From the NCBI GenBank assembly GCA_023853785.1, contig JAJIRX010001000.1, forward strand, positions 1 to 34,402: a stretch of 34,402 nucleotides of DNA, in the 5' to 3' direction. The translations under genes and the position numbers were made by a program. Origin of the DNA: Psilocybe azurescens. Taxonomy: Eukaryota; Basidiomycota; Agaricomycetes; Agaricales; Agrocybaceae. Of this stretch, positions 11,149-21,547 are shown one piece after another. The notes beneath the pieces are model-generated. The model saw nothing but the letters and a program-made list of their open reading frames with translations. It searched no databases and was not told where the DNA came from. How positions within the stretch are numbered: position 1 is the first letter of the stretch; every line of letters begins with the position of its first letter.

Positions 11149-11550
11149 ATGCCCCACAATGCAGGTCAACCTTGCAAGAAAAAGAGGAATACTTCTGGAT
11201 TGAAAAACCAATCTCCATCAATAAACAATTTTGCAGGCCAAATTGTGGACACCGATCCAGGTCAAGACCGCAACCCAAGCCCTGATAGCAATCCAGAATA
11301 TGCTCCACCGAGACAGGACACTAAGAATATGGTAAACAGTGAACAAGAGAATGAACTCGACTCTGATTTTGACTCTAATGGGGCATTCAATGAACCGGAC
11401 TCAATGGTACAAATATTGCCGAGAAAAAAACCTTTCAGGACACCGTCAAGCAATATCCGCAGCCGGAATCGGGCTTTTGACATGCCAAAAGTTGAGAAAA
11501 TTCGGCCAACCCAAAACCCCGTGAGAATTTCACAAAAAGACTGTTTTTAG
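11149..11550 (+). CDS. Hypothetical protein, basic N-terminus and acidic middle; probably a TE fragment
   Basis: An open 133-codon frame from ATG to TAG. The N-terminus is basic (CKKKRNTSGLKNQ), the middle is Pro/Asp/Glu-rich with ELDSDFDSNG, and the C-terminus is basic again (LPRKKP, RSRNRAF). There is no signal peptide or membrane segment. KRNTSGLKNQ-type starts followed by an acidic region are, as I recall, common at the front of transposon proteins in mushroom genomes, so this is probably the broken N-terminal part of such a protein; no catalytic domain follows. It sits in the spacer unique to copy 1, which fits an insertion. It could also be a small host gene. No function is assigned. 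Confidence 0.45.
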   Translation: MPHNAGQPCKKKRNTSGLKNQSPSINNFAGQIVDTDPGQDRNPSPDSNPEYAPPRQDTKNMVNSEQENELDSDFDSNGAFNEPDSMVQILPRKKPFRTPSSNIRSRNRAFDMPKVEKIRPTQNPVRISQKDCF

Positions 11551-12354
11551 GCTTGATTCAACCGTCCGAATCTGTCGTTAGTTCTGTCCAGAAATCCTCA
11601 TTACTGAGATATTAAATTTGATGTGTTTGCTTGTTTGCAACCGTAGGTCAAATAGGATTTTCTTCGGTCTTCTGTCTGATCAGGTCTTGGGTAAGAGCGG
11701 CTTGGAAGCTGAGGGTATTTTTAGTGCGATAACAGCGGCAGCAGTGTTTAGTTTTTCAAGTCTTAGTAGATACAATAGCGTAGAGTTTTTTAGAACTTCG
11801 TCTGCTTGTTACACGATAATAAACAGAATTTTTTTAAGAATCTCTGCAGGGATATTAATTACGTTAGTGACCTCAGAGGTGTGTATTAAACTAAAATAGT
11901 ATAGTTGTCAGCAAGATCCTCGACAATCGACGGTCTCCGCGTGGGTCTCGGCGACCATGTCCGGTTCTAAAAATAGATTCCAGCGCCAAATCGTTGGCTC
12001 TTATCGTCTTCAGCGTAGCTTCCGGTAAGGTTACATTCTTTTATTTTTGAATGTGCTGATCGATTTGCAGCCACTATTCTGCCTGTATCATTCACTATGC
12101 GCCTCGACGCTGTCGGACAATGAATCATTGATGACTTATCCATCAACGAAAGATCAAAGTCAGCAATGACACATGTACTGTCTCAAGTTGCCTTGGTGGA
12201 CAAAATACCCGTAATCCTCAGCCTGAAAGTTTGGAAGTACGCAGAGAGATGATCCCGTATGTGTCGCAAGTAACTCAACGAAGTCAGCACCTTGGCATCA
12301 TTTGATAAGTCCAGCCTGGGGTAGCTTATTCACGGGTGTCAGGTTCTTGGTTCA

Positions 12355-12362
12355 TATATAAA
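12355..12362 (+). promoter_or_regulatory. TATA box of the first seven-TM gene
   Basis: TATATAAA 34 nt before the ATG at 12396. The same motif at the same distance precedes the paralogue (18949-18956 before 18990). A short 5' leader is implied. Confidence 0.55.
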
Positions 12363-12395
12363 GCCGTTGACCATGACTAGCTCCTCACTTCCCCA

Positions 12396-13503
12396 ATGTC
12401 GGACGGGCCTTCCTTCTCTCAACATCCTGGGCTGGTACCAGGATCCAACTCTCTTCTAGAGACGCAGATGATTGGCACCATGATTGCAGCAATAATCTAT
12501 GGCTTTCTCATCATTCTTTGCATTGATTGCTTCAGGCTACTTTTCAAGACAGGCACCACGGTTCCGTCAAAGAAATTGAATGCTTTCCTGATCTTCTTCG
12601 CCTCACTTCTGCTGCTGCTGAGCACGCTTTCGCTCGTCCAGGGAGTCTTGGTTTCGGTAACGTCCATATTCGGAAGGAAAAGTTTTCCTTCACTCTCGGG
12701 AGGTGCTCCGTTCGTTCTTCCCGTTAGTATTTGGACCGCAGATGGATTTATGGTACGCAAATTTGATACATTCGCTTACGCCTAGGAGTCACAAGGAAAT
12801 AGCTATGGCGCTGTGCGATTCTATACCAAGGCGTATCTCGGTTTGCCCGGGTAGTGCTACTTTCCTTCATATCTTTAGTTTTTATGGCCGCTCTAGGTAC
12901 CCTCCCATGTATATTAGCTTTCAGCCCCCACAGCTGACAGCTAGTCTAAGGAAGCGGAATATCCTTATTCATAAACCCACTATCCGGACGACTGCCAACT
13001 CTCCTTATTGTGTCTTTCTCCACACTCTTTAACATTGTGATATGTTTCCTCATAGTCGGACGTCTCATCCTCCATAAAAAATACCTCAAAAGTGTTCTTG
13101 GACCTGGCCATGGATCACCATACATGAGGATAATGGCAATGACTGTTGAATCTGCAGCATTGCTCATATTATTAAGCATCCCATACTTCTTGGTGGCCTA
13201 TCAAAATACGAATGGCTCGATGTTTGTGCTACAGCTGCTACCGCAGATATGTGTATGAAAGTCTACTTCGCTATCCAAATACACCTATTGAATGTGATTT
13301 AATAGGTAATATCCCCACTACTCATTATATATCGTGTCGCGCAGGGTAGAGCGGCAATGCAGATGCCGCTAGAAGGTGGTCCGAAGCACTCTGACGTCGA
13401 AGCCAACGTAGGAAGTCTTCACTTCAGGACACGATCCATCGACCTTTCGTCGATTGAAAGTGGCTGCATAGATGATGAGAAGCCATCAGAGGAGGATATC
13501 TGA
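12396..13503 (+). CDS. Seven-transmembrane membrane protein TM1a, RVAQGRA family (intact)
   Basis: Exons are 12396-12752, 12803-12896, 12951-13252 and 13306-13503; phases fit and the sum is 951 nt (316 aa). Seven hydrophobic segments can be read, centred near GTMIAAIIYGFLIILCI, LIFFASLLLLLSTLSLV, VLPVSIWTADGFMLW, VVLLSFISLVFMAALG, LLIVSFSTLFNIVICFLIV, AALLILLSIPYFLVAY and ISPLLIIYRVAQGRA, then a polar Ser/Glu-rich tail. Signature stretches are LWRCAILYQGVS after TM3, MAMTVESAALL at TM6 and LLIIYRVAQGRA at TM7. The family is, to my knowledge, common and uncharacterised in Agaricomycetes. The seven-TM plan suggests a receptor or sensor, but that is inference. The third intron's acceptor context is ordinary; the second (12897-12950) ends in CTAAG with a CTGAC branch-like motif upstream. 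TATA box 34 nt upstream of the start. Confidence 0.8.
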
Positions 13504-13777
13504 TCTTTATCGTTGCATCCATATGTATGTAAAGTAATGTACGATTATCATTGTACTTCTAGTCACAATTCTCAGGGAAATGTGTATGCCGCACAGCCAG
13601 AATGGCCGCCCTCAATGGCAGATATGGTAAGAGTCTCTGCAATCAAATTTTCAGTTACGCCGTAAAAATGCTGTGTTGCGACCCCCATTCGTAGTATACC
13701 TGAACCCATTATACTGAGCCGAGCTCTGCGACAACTGATAAAAATTGCACAAAAATTACCGTTAAGCAGATTCTGCG
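13504..13777. other. Intergenic region between the paired seven-TM genes, copy 1
   Basis: Matches 20106-20403 in copy 2. It ends abruptly at 13777, where sequence continues with DNA equivalent to 21062 onward in copy 2: the breakpoint of the deletion that removed the second gene's promoter and first exons. Confidence 0.75.
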
Positions 13778-14257
13778 TCGACAGGGCTCAACATCCTAAT
13801 TACACTCCTAATCGTCTTTCGCCTTTTATATCACCAGAACTACCTCAGAAGCATTCTTGGAAATGGATATTCTTCGCCTTATAGCAGGGTCATTACTTTG
13901 ACCATTGAATCAGCGGCCCCGGGTCTTTTCGTCCAAATTCCCTATCTTATCTTGGTTGGATTGCAGAGAATCGAAAGATCAGCATTTATTCTTACACTTC
14001 CCCACATACCTGCGAGTCTTACGCATTCAATAAATATCCAGCACTGCTAAACAGCGTGGTGTCTGCAGATCATAGCAACCTTCATATATCGCGTCGCTCA
14101 GGGTCGAGCGGAGACACGAATGGAGCCAAAATCCATCCCTGATCTCATGAAAGGTCGCCAACCTTCGTCGCATTCCGGTATTCATTTTCAGAAAACGTCA
14201 TCACGAGCTCTCATTTTGACTGGGACAGGAGGATATGCATTCCAGGATGAAGATTAG
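13778..14257 (+). pseudogene. Truncated seven-TM paralogue TM2a (5' half deleted)
   Basis: Begins inside what is exon 3 of the intact paralogue at 20441-21547 (STGLNILITLLIVFRLLY region) and continues through the C-terminal exon to TAG at 14257. Missing are the promoter, ATG, TM1-TM4 and the first part of exon 3. The donor after the PHIP codons is GCGAGT where the intact copy has GTGAGT, and six bases are lost in the final exon just before the YRVAQGRA motif (in frame). The loss matches a single 658-bp deletion (20404-21061 in copy 2). It cannot make a seven-TM protein. This call rests on a large deletion, not on one-base frameshifts, so it is robust. Confidence 0.85.
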
Positions 14258-14375
14258 AATGGTAGTTCTACCGCCTTTCCAATTTGTACGATTTTAATTC
14301 GAATTAGCGGTGAGTGATGAGGATCAGTCTCTTACTATCACCTCAGAACATATTGAGAACAGATAGGAGCCAGTG

Positions 14376-15232
14376 CCCGGGGAGACATAGGCCTGCGAAT
14401 TCGTCGACGTCAATACAGGGTTCAGGTTCTGCCCGCTGCTGATGCTAATAGGTGTCGGACTCTGCGCAGCCTTAGAAGAGAGAGAAGAGAATAGTTTTTC
14501 TGGAGTATGTCTTGCGCTGGTTGTATTTTGAGTGATGAGCAGCATAAACGTGTTCTATATCATCTATATCATCTCTTATAATGGCGTGGAGACTCCGCAG
14601 GGCGGCGATGGTCATGAAAGCAGCAGAGGGGGGGTGGCGGGGATTCGGGCGGGCGAGAGCAGGGAAATGAGGAACAAAGGACCGAGGGCACAGAGAGAGA
14701 GAGAGTTTGTACTGCGGCTGACTTTTCCCAGTCTAGTTCACGTGGTAGGATTCACAAGCACACCCAAGTTCGCCACCGCCAGAGCTGCCAAAATACCACA
14801 GAAAGAAATGTCAAAGTCAATCCACTTTCGCGAGTCTCGAGTTCTTCTGCCCACATTAACTCGTTACATATACACGTAGTAGTAGCAGTAGTGAATCGTA
14901 TCCACTTCATCTTGGCGTACATTTCGCACAGTGCATGGGTAGCTGAGAGGGGCCTGCTGAGATATGTGGTCCTCTGAACAGGTGGAACAACAGGGATACA
15001 AGAGAATATCACGGTGCTAGGAAGCCTCTACATCAGAGAGATAAAGCATTCGCAGACCCCCTAGTTCTAGTTCAGCCCTCGTCAATCGCCATCAGTCCTG
15101 CTCTTCCTTGTCACTTGGTACGCGATACTCGATTGATACACCGCAAGCAAGCCCCCAGGACAGGATCATGCATGATACGTATCACAGTCACATTGCCTTT
15201 CTCCCCAGCCTCTGTTTTCGTGTCCGCTATCT
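14376..15232. other. Spacer between the two duplication copies
   Basis: Unique DNA from the end of copy 1 to the start of copy 2. Short frames on both strands lack any recognisable motif. It includes a purine-rich run (AGAGAGAGAGAG near 14694) and a short AGT/GTAGTAG run near 14878. No gene is supported. Confidence 0.5.
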
Positions 15233-15730
15233 TTTCTTCAAACCAGAGTCTTGTCAGACGAGTTTGTTCATAAATGAAAGTGGCACAGCAGTATCAAATC
15301 AAAAACAGCAATGAACAGTCGGCAAAAAGAAGAGGAAGCGAGCCAGTCTCAGGGTGCCTGGATTACAGTCAAATCAATCAATGTTTGGCTCTGTTGACCC
15401 AACGCGTTTGTGGCAATTCAACACCCGCTTTGGGGAGCAATGCATCATCATTTGGACCTCTTAATCTCGAACTGCTCTAATCTATCATGTGTTCCTGGTT
15501 GAGGCTCTCATAAATGGATAAATGACTCTTCTTTCTCTTAGAAGTAGCGTTCAAATGGGCGTCGGGCGTCGGGGACAAGCACTTGAGAGAATACACACAA
15601 GCTTGTCCTATACCAACCCTATACTATTCAAGGGTACGTTTCTTTACTTGAAGGCAAATGCATCCGTCAATTGTGTATTGAATAGAAAAACAATCAACTA
15701 TTTCAGCTGCTATCTCATTCTGTCATTACA

Positions 15731-15833
15731 ATGGCTACTAGGCCCAGTGTAGCTACTCCTGAGAGACTCGCGGACGAGATTTGCACTCCAAGACCGCGCA
15801 ACACCCAGAATTCCCAGCACCAGTCAAAGTCAA
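15731..15833 (+). CDS. Possible first coding exon in module A (copy 2 only)
   Basis: ATG at 15731 lies shortly after a TTTCAG acceptor (intron with GTACGT donor at about 15635). It opens a Pro/Ser/Lys-rich stretch (MATRPSVATPERLADEICTP) that ends at a GTAAGT donor after 15833. In copy 1 the ATG has become a GTAC sequence and a 3-nt insertion plus other changes follow. No downstream exon or domain was found, so this may be the orphan 5' end of a lost gene, or a chance frame. Confidence 0.25.
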
Positions 15834-16572
15834 GTAAGTCAAAGTCAAAACCAAGCTGTAAATCTACAATCATATATATGTATACAGCACTTCCATATCT
15901 AATACAACACAGCACCGCACCCGTACGGATTGTGGAAACATACCCCTAGCTTCCTTCCTCTCCTTCCTTCCTTTCTTCGTTTCTCACTCAGTACTCAATG
16001 GCCACCGTGACACTGACACTGACATTAACGTCATGCCACTGTGCGTTCCTTTCGTCGTCGTCGTCGCAGTGTCAATGGAGTGTACCGTTTACCCTTGCTC
16101 GCATGCACCCCCACCGCACTCGCAGTGGATATATAGACCGTGGATGGAGGCTCGTGCGCCACCCACCGCAGCGTGTCGCGTAAACTCGTCGTGGCTTGTC
16201 CGCCACAGGCCCACAGTCGCATAATATTTGGACCTTTCGAATCTCAATTTTTCTTGGCCGGCCGACGGGGTCCTCGGCCTCTTCCTGTCTTTGTGCTGTG
16301 TCAGCCTGCATCTCAGCGTTCTCGCACTCGGATTGAGTGCTCATTCTCATTCTTACTCCCATTAAAAATGAATGGAGATAAAGATGGAGATGAAGATGGC
16401 ATACGCGCCACAGCTCCTCGTGCTCGTGCTCGATGTCAGACTCGATGTCTGGTATAGACTATAGTATAACATTATTCTGGGAGATCCTCTTCGGATCTCT
16501 CGCTACCGCCCTCCTGCCTCCTGCCTCCTAATGATAATCATAACGGACATAATCATGATTTATACATGTATT

Positions 16573-17390
16573 TACCCATGGTCCTAGGCCTGGGCGATCG
16601 ATGCTGTCTGCACCTTTCTGTTCTCGAATCTCTGATGGTTCGATTATTATAGAGTATGACTATGGCCATCCAATACTATGGCTACTGGCAGGCGATCAAG
16701 GCTCGCATGCAATTGACTCGACTCGACTTGACTTGTATAATATAACAACAACGTTTCTCGCGTCAAGTCAAGTTTGTAATCAATCTGGATTTATAGCGAT
16801 AGCGCAGCATGTCTGCCAGACTTCAGTGTGGGGCCCCAAGAACAACCAAACACCAGCCACTGACATCGCGTTACTTGGACTTGGATCCCATTATTCTCGG
16901 GGTTCATTTCATTTTCAGTTTCAGTTTTACCTACCCTTCGCGCTCGTGCTCGTACTCGTGCTACATTATTTATACACAGGTATATACTTACCCATGGGTC
17001 CTAGGCTTGGGCAATCTCGGATGCTACCTGTACCTCTCTGTTCTCGAATCTCTTACAGTTCGACTGTTATAGAGTATGACTATGGCCACCCAATACTATG
17101 GCTACTGGCAGACGATCAAGGTAGGCATGCAATCGAATCGTATACATTATACAATAACAATGTTCCTCGCTTCCAGTTTGTAGTCAATCTGGATTTATGC
17201 CAGTTACAGTGTGGCGCCCCAAGAACATCGAACACTGACCACTGGCGTCGCGTTTACTTGGATCCCATTATTCTCGGAGTTCATTTCAATTTTAGTTTTA
17301 GTTTACCTACCCTTCGCGCTTGTGCTCGTGCGCGTGCTCGCTCAAACTCGAACTCGAATCAGATCAACCTTCGTATGTCCGTATACCCTG
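16573..17390 (+). repeat. About 417-bp tandem duplication inside module A of copy 2
   Basis: Two adjacent units start at ACCCATGG.TCCTAGG (16573 and 16990) and run through TCTCGAATCTCT, ACTATGGC, CAATACTATGGCTACTGGCA, the CCAAGAAC block, and CTACCCTTCGCGC. Copy 1 has one such unit (from about 9972), interrupted near its end by the SINE-like element. So three related units exist in the window, two of them with the pre-insertion site. Confidence 0.85.
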
Positions 17391-17640
17391 GAACCATAAT
17401 TGATCGTAATTCGTGGGCCGGTTTTCTGTCTTCCATCTTCCATCTTCCATTTTCCATCATCATATGTATCTCATATCATGACGATAGAGGATAGAGTACC
17501 GACAATCGACAACTGAAACAGGCAAGTTACAACTGACAGTTGAAAACCGAGGGCGAGTGCTCGGAACCGAAAAACCCATAACTAAAATTTTTAAAAAGCA
17601 CATTGACATGCAGGTTGAATAGCATTTTTATCGTTCTTGA
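17391..17640. other. Spacer between modules A and B in copy 2
   Basis: About 250 bp with no counterpart in the matching spacer of copy 1. It has a short CTTCCATCTTCC run at 17430-17455 and no gene. Confidence 0.5.
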
Positions 17641-17792
17641 ACTGTCTGATCAGGCCTCAGGTCTTGAGTAAGAGCCGCTTGGCCGCTTGGAATTAAAAGC
17701 TGAGGGTATTTTGCTGCGATAACTTGGTTTTCAGTCTATTTGGCCAACTGCCTATCGGAATCTAGAATATGTCACTACGCTTAGTTTTTTTG

Positions 17793-18038
17793 CGAGGCAA
17801 ACGATTGAGGATAAATGTATATCTACCTAGAATATGTAAGTTAGGTAGTAATTAGGTACAACTATTGAAACATAAGTAAGTAAGCATAATGCTCACCTCA
17901 GTCGTTTGCCTCGCAACTGAGGATAAATATATATCTACCTAGAATATGTACGCTAGGCAGTAATTGAGAACAACTGTTGAAACATAAGTAAGTCAGAATA
18001 ATGCTCACCTCAGTTGTTTGCGAGGCAAACGATTGAGG
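17793..18038. mobile_element. MITE-like inverted-repeat element, two tandem units
   Basis: The first unit (17793-17913, 121 bp) is bounded by CGAGGCAAACGATTGAGG and CCTCAGTCGTTTGCCTCG, an 18-bp terminal inverted repeat with one mismatch. A second unit follows at once (17914-18020) with CAACTGAGG...CCTCAGTTG ends and the same interior (ATATCTACCTAGAATATGTA, GAAACATAAGTAAGT, ATGCTCACCTCAG), and a third terminal repeat CGAGGCAAACGATTGAGG closes the array at 18038. There is no coding capacity, and no clear target duplication was seen. It lies in the block found only in copy 2. Confidence 0.75.
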
Positions 18039-18948
18039 GGGAACTCGTATCAAAGTCTCGTTTTTAATATACTACTATCAACCGAGACTCGTATCTACGA
18101 GGTAAATAGAAACTAATATAATTACATTGCGTGCCGCAAAGAAAGACGAGCAGCTTGTAAGCTCCGAGTCTACGGAATGAAATGTATTGTATACTACAGA
18201 AAAGGGATGGCGCAGTTAATGAACAAAAGGTAAAAATATATGCGTACGAAATATTAAGAAACCGGCGTGCTACACCCATTGATTGCGGCGAGATGCTATC
18301 GTGTTTGCTTCCCTGTTTCCAACACCACCGCGGCTCCACAAACGACCGCTCTCGACGATCCGAGTCCTAGTAGATAGAATAGCGTAGAGCGTCTTAGACC
18401 TTCGTTTGCTTGTTGCACGATAATAAAAAATCTGTAGGGATACTAATTACGTTAGTGATCTCAGAGGGTGTGTATTAGACCAACATAGTATATGTAGTCG
18501 CTAGCAAGGTCCTCGACAGTCGACGGTCTCTCGCTATGCCCGGTTCTAAAAATAGATTCCAACGCCAAACTGTTGACTCTTATGGTTTTCAGCGTAGCTT
18601 CCAGTAAGGTTACATTCTTTTAATTTTGAATCTACTAATCTATCTGTTGCCGCTATTCTGCCTGTATCATTCACTATGCACCTCGACGCTGTCGGACAAT
18701 GAATCATTGATGACCGTTTCCATCAAGGACAGATCGAAGTCAGCAATGACATGTGTACTACTGTCCCACGTTGCCTTGGTAGACAAAAATACCCGTAATC
18801 CTCAGCCGGAAAGTTTGACAGTACGTACAGAGATGATCCCGTATGTGTCGCAAGTACCTCAACGAAGTCAGCAACTGGGCATCATTTGCTATCATATGAT
18901 AAATCCAGCCTGGGGTAGCTTGTTCACGGATGTCAGGTTCTTGGTTCA
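18039..18948. other. Upstream region of TM1b; no gene
   Basis: 18039-18360 is found only in copy 2 and holds imperfect inverted copies of AACTCGTAT/GAGACTCG-type words. 18361-18948 matches 11761-12354 upstream of the copy 1 gene. No coding frame is shared between the two copies here, so it is probably promoter and spacer. Confidence 0.5.
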
Positions 18949-18956
18949 TATATAAA
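18949..18956 (+). promoter_or_regulatory. TATA box of TM1b
   Basis: TATATAAA, 33-34 nt before the ATG at 18990, conserved with 12355-12362. Confidence 0.55.
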
Positions 18957-18989
18957 GCCGTTGATCATGACTAGCTCCTCACTTCCCCA

Positions 18990-20105
18990 ATGTCGGACGG
19001 GCCTTCCATCTCCCAACCTCCTGGGCTGGTACCAGGATCCAACTCTCTTCTAGAGACGCAGATGATTGGCACCATGATTGCAGCAATAATCTATGGCTTT
19101 CTCGTCATTCTTTGCATTGACTGCTTCAGGCTACTCTTCAAGAAAGGCACCGCAGTTCCGTCAAAGAAATTGAATGCTTTCCTGGTCTTCTTCGCCTCAC
19201 TTCTGCTGCTGCTGAGCACGCTTTCGCTCGTCCAGGGAGTCTTGGTTTCGGTAACGTCCATATTCGGAAGGAAAAGTTTTCCTTCACTCTCGGGAGGTGC
19301 TCCGTTCGTTCTTCCCGTTAGTATTTGGACCGCAGATGGATTTATGGTATGTAAATTTAATACATTTGGTCCCGCCGAGGAGTCATAAGGAAATAGCTAT
19401 GGCGCTGTGCGATTCTATACCAAGGCGTATCTCGGTTTGCCCGGGTAGTGCTACTTTCCTTCATATCTTTAGTTTTTATGGCCGCTCTAGGTATGCTCCC
19501 ATGTATATTAGCTTTCAGCCCCCACAGCTGACAGCTAGCCTAAGGAAGCGGAATATCCTTATTCATAAACCCACTATCCGGACGACTGCCAACTCTCCTT
19601 ATTGTGTCTTTCTCCACACTCTTTAACATTGTGATATGTTTCCTCATAGTCGGACGTCTCATCCTCCATAAAAATACCTCAAAAGTGTTCTTGGACCTGG
19701 CCATGGATCACCGTACACGAGGATAATGGCGATGACTGTTGAATCTGCAGCATTGCTCATATTATTAGGCATCCCATACTGCTTCTTGGTGGCCTATCAA
19801 AATACGAATGGCTCGATGTTTGTGCTACAGCTGCTACCGCAGATATGTGTATGGATGTCTGCTTCGCTACTCAAATACAACTATTGAATGTGATTTAATA
19901 GGCAATATCCCCACTACTCATTATATATCGTGTCGCGCAGGGTAGAGCGGCAATGCAGATGCCTCTAGAAGGTGGTCTGAAACAATCTGATGTTGAGGCC
20001 AACTTAGGAAGTCTTCACTTCAAGACACGTTCCATCAGCCTTTCATCGATTGAAAGTTTCCGTATAGATGATGTCGATGAGAAGCCATCAGAGCAGGAAA
20101 TCTGA
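18990..20105 (+). CDS. Seven-TM paralogue TM1b, one base missing in exon 3
   Basis: Duplicate of the gene at 12396. Exons are 18990-19346, 19397-19490, 19545-19848 and 19902-20105, with the same splice sites; here the second intron has a better donor (GTATGC). The predicted protein differs at few residues and has an extra Cys in TM6 (PYCFLV). In exon 3 the A run after CTCCAT is five long (19670-19674), not six as in copy 1 (13076-13081), so the literal frame stops about 13 codons later, before TM6 and TM7. The remainder of exon 3 and exon 4 is otherwise open and conserved. It is either a recent one-base pseudogene or an assembly error; several other genes in the window show the same one-base defect. 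Confidence 0.75.
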
Positions 20106-20440
20106 TCTTTATCGTTGTATCCATATATGTATATAGAATTCTTTGTAAAGTAGTGTACGATTATCACTGTACTTCTAGTCAAAATGCTTAGGGAAATGTG
20201 TATGACGCGCAACCAGAATGGCCGCCCTCCACGGCTGATATGGTAAGAGTCTTTGCAATTAAAATTTCAGTTACGCCGTAAAAATGCACTGTTGCGACCC
20301 ACATACGTAGCATACCGGAAGTTCCGGAACCCATTATACTGAGCCGAGCTGTGTGATAACTGATAAAAACTGGATAAAAATTAACCGTCAAGCAGACTAT
20401 GCGATGCTTTTGCCCACTTCCCTTAGACTGCACCTGGTAG
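20106..20440. other. Intergenic region upstream of TM2b
   Basis: Matches copy 1 up to 20403; the last 37 bp before the ATG are missing from copy 1. It includes ATATATGTATATAG near 20124 and a GATAAAAACTGGATAAAAATTAAC stretch about 80 nt before the start, but no clear TATA box at the expected distance. Confidence 0.45.
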
Positions 20441-21547
20441 ATGTCCCATAGCCAACACCTTAGCTCCGCCTTGGTCCCTGGAAGAAATGTCTATCTCGAA
20501 ATGCAGATGCTCGGAACCATCGTCTCTTCAGTAGCGTATGGCGTCGTCCTCATGCTTTCGTACAACTGCCTCGCCCTTTTCTCTATCGAAAAGTCTCCAA
20601 CCAAGAAAATGAGGGTATTTTTGAACATCTTCGTTGTGACCCTACTTCTCTTGAGTACCAGCTCCTTCATCCAAGGGGCTTTGATTACTTCGATGGCAAT
20701 CTTTCGCGACTCTGTCTTTCCCTCCCTGTACGGCGGTGCTACATACGCCCTTCCTGTTACGATATGGATGACCGATTCCTTTATGGTGAGTGAGCGTTAT
20801 ATTAGCCTTTTTCGAGGATGTCATGATCAACCACCCGTTCCTTTAGACATGGCGTTGTTTTATAGTGTATCATGGCGTATCTAATCGCCTTAGATTCACG
20901 CTCTTTTCTCTGGTAGGAATCTTGTATCTTGCATCCTTAGGCAAGCGCCGCATAAATATGCCTTTGAGCTACCAGCCATGCTTACTACAATAATAGGGAG
21001 CGCGGTACCGCTGTTCATGAATATACCCAGACGCTTTCCATCGATCTTGTTTGTGGCCCTTTCGACGGGGCTCAACATCCTAATTACACTCCTAATCGTC
21101 TTTCGCCTTTTATATCACCAGAACTATCTCAGAAGCGTTCTTGGCAATGGGTTTTCCTCGCCATATAGCAGAGTCATTACTCTGACTATTGAATCAGCGG
21201 CACTGAATCTTTTCATCCAAATTCCCTATCTCATCTTAGTCGGATTGCAGAGTGTAGGAAGATCAGCATTTATCCTTACACTTCCCCACACACCTGTGAG
21301 TTGTACGTATTCAATAAATATCCAGCACTGTCTAACAGCGGGGTGTCTGTAGATCATAGCAACCTTGCTCATCATATATCGCGTCGCTCAGGGTCGAGCG
21401 GAGACGCGAATGGAGCCAAAATCCATTCCTGATCTTGTGAAAAGTCGCCAACCTTCGCCGCATTCCGGTATTTATTTTCAGAAAACGTCATCACGGGCCC
21501 TCATTTCGACTGGGACAGAAGGAGATGCAGTCCAGGATGAAGATTAG
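20441..21547 (+). CDS. Seven-TM membrane protein TM2b, RVAQGRA family (intact)
   Basis: Exons are 20441-20785, 20847-20940, 20997-21295 and 21353-21547. The total is 933 nt (310 aa) with all phases consistent. The second intron (20941-20996) starts with GCAAGC, a GC-AG intron. The protein follows the TM1a plan: TM1 GTIVSSVAYGVVLML, TM2 LNIFVVTLLLLSTSSFIQG, TM3 ALPVTIWMTDSFM, TWRCFIVYHGVS after TM3, TM4 LFSLVGILYLASLG, TM5 LNILITLLIVFRLLY, TM6 ESAALNLFIQIPYLILVG, TM7 TLLIIYRVAQGRA, then a basic, Ser-rich tail. About half the residues differ from TM1a, so TM1/TM2 is an older pair than the block duplication. Its copy 1 counterpart is the truncated pseudogene at 13778-14257, so this is the only complete TM2. 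Receptor-like function is inference. Confidence 0.8.

Larger units (their letters stand above)
11671..14375 (+). repeat. Duplication copy 1, module B (seven-TM gene pair)
   Basis: Direct repeat of 17641-21664, highly similar by eye. Shared order: CTGTCTGATCAGG, AATAGCGTAGAG, the upstream region with TATATAAA, the first seven-TM gene, the intergenic ACGCCGTAAAAATGC segment, the second seven-TM gene, and the shared end GAACAGAT.GGAGCCAGTGCC. Relative to copy 2 this copy lacks about 570 bp after the position of 11760 and 658 bp corresponding to 20404-21061. Confidence 0.9.
15233..17390 (+). repeat. Duplication copy 2, module A
   Basis: Direct repeat of 8626-10740 without the SINE-like insertion. 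Within it the terminal part is itself duplicated in tandem (see 16573-17390). Small insertions and deletions relative to copy 1 are scattered throughout, which argues that module A is not under coding constraint. Confidence 0.85.

Noticed and set aside
13564..13777. A separate promoter and gene start between the paired genes in copy 1
   Set aside because: Alignment by eye with copy 2 shows this is only the upstream remnant before the deletion breakpoint.
16601..17494. 297-codon plus-strand open frame
   Set aside because: It spans the 417-bp tandem units, contains low-complexity runs, has no counterpart in copy 1, and its two halves are just translations of the repeat. Treated as chance.
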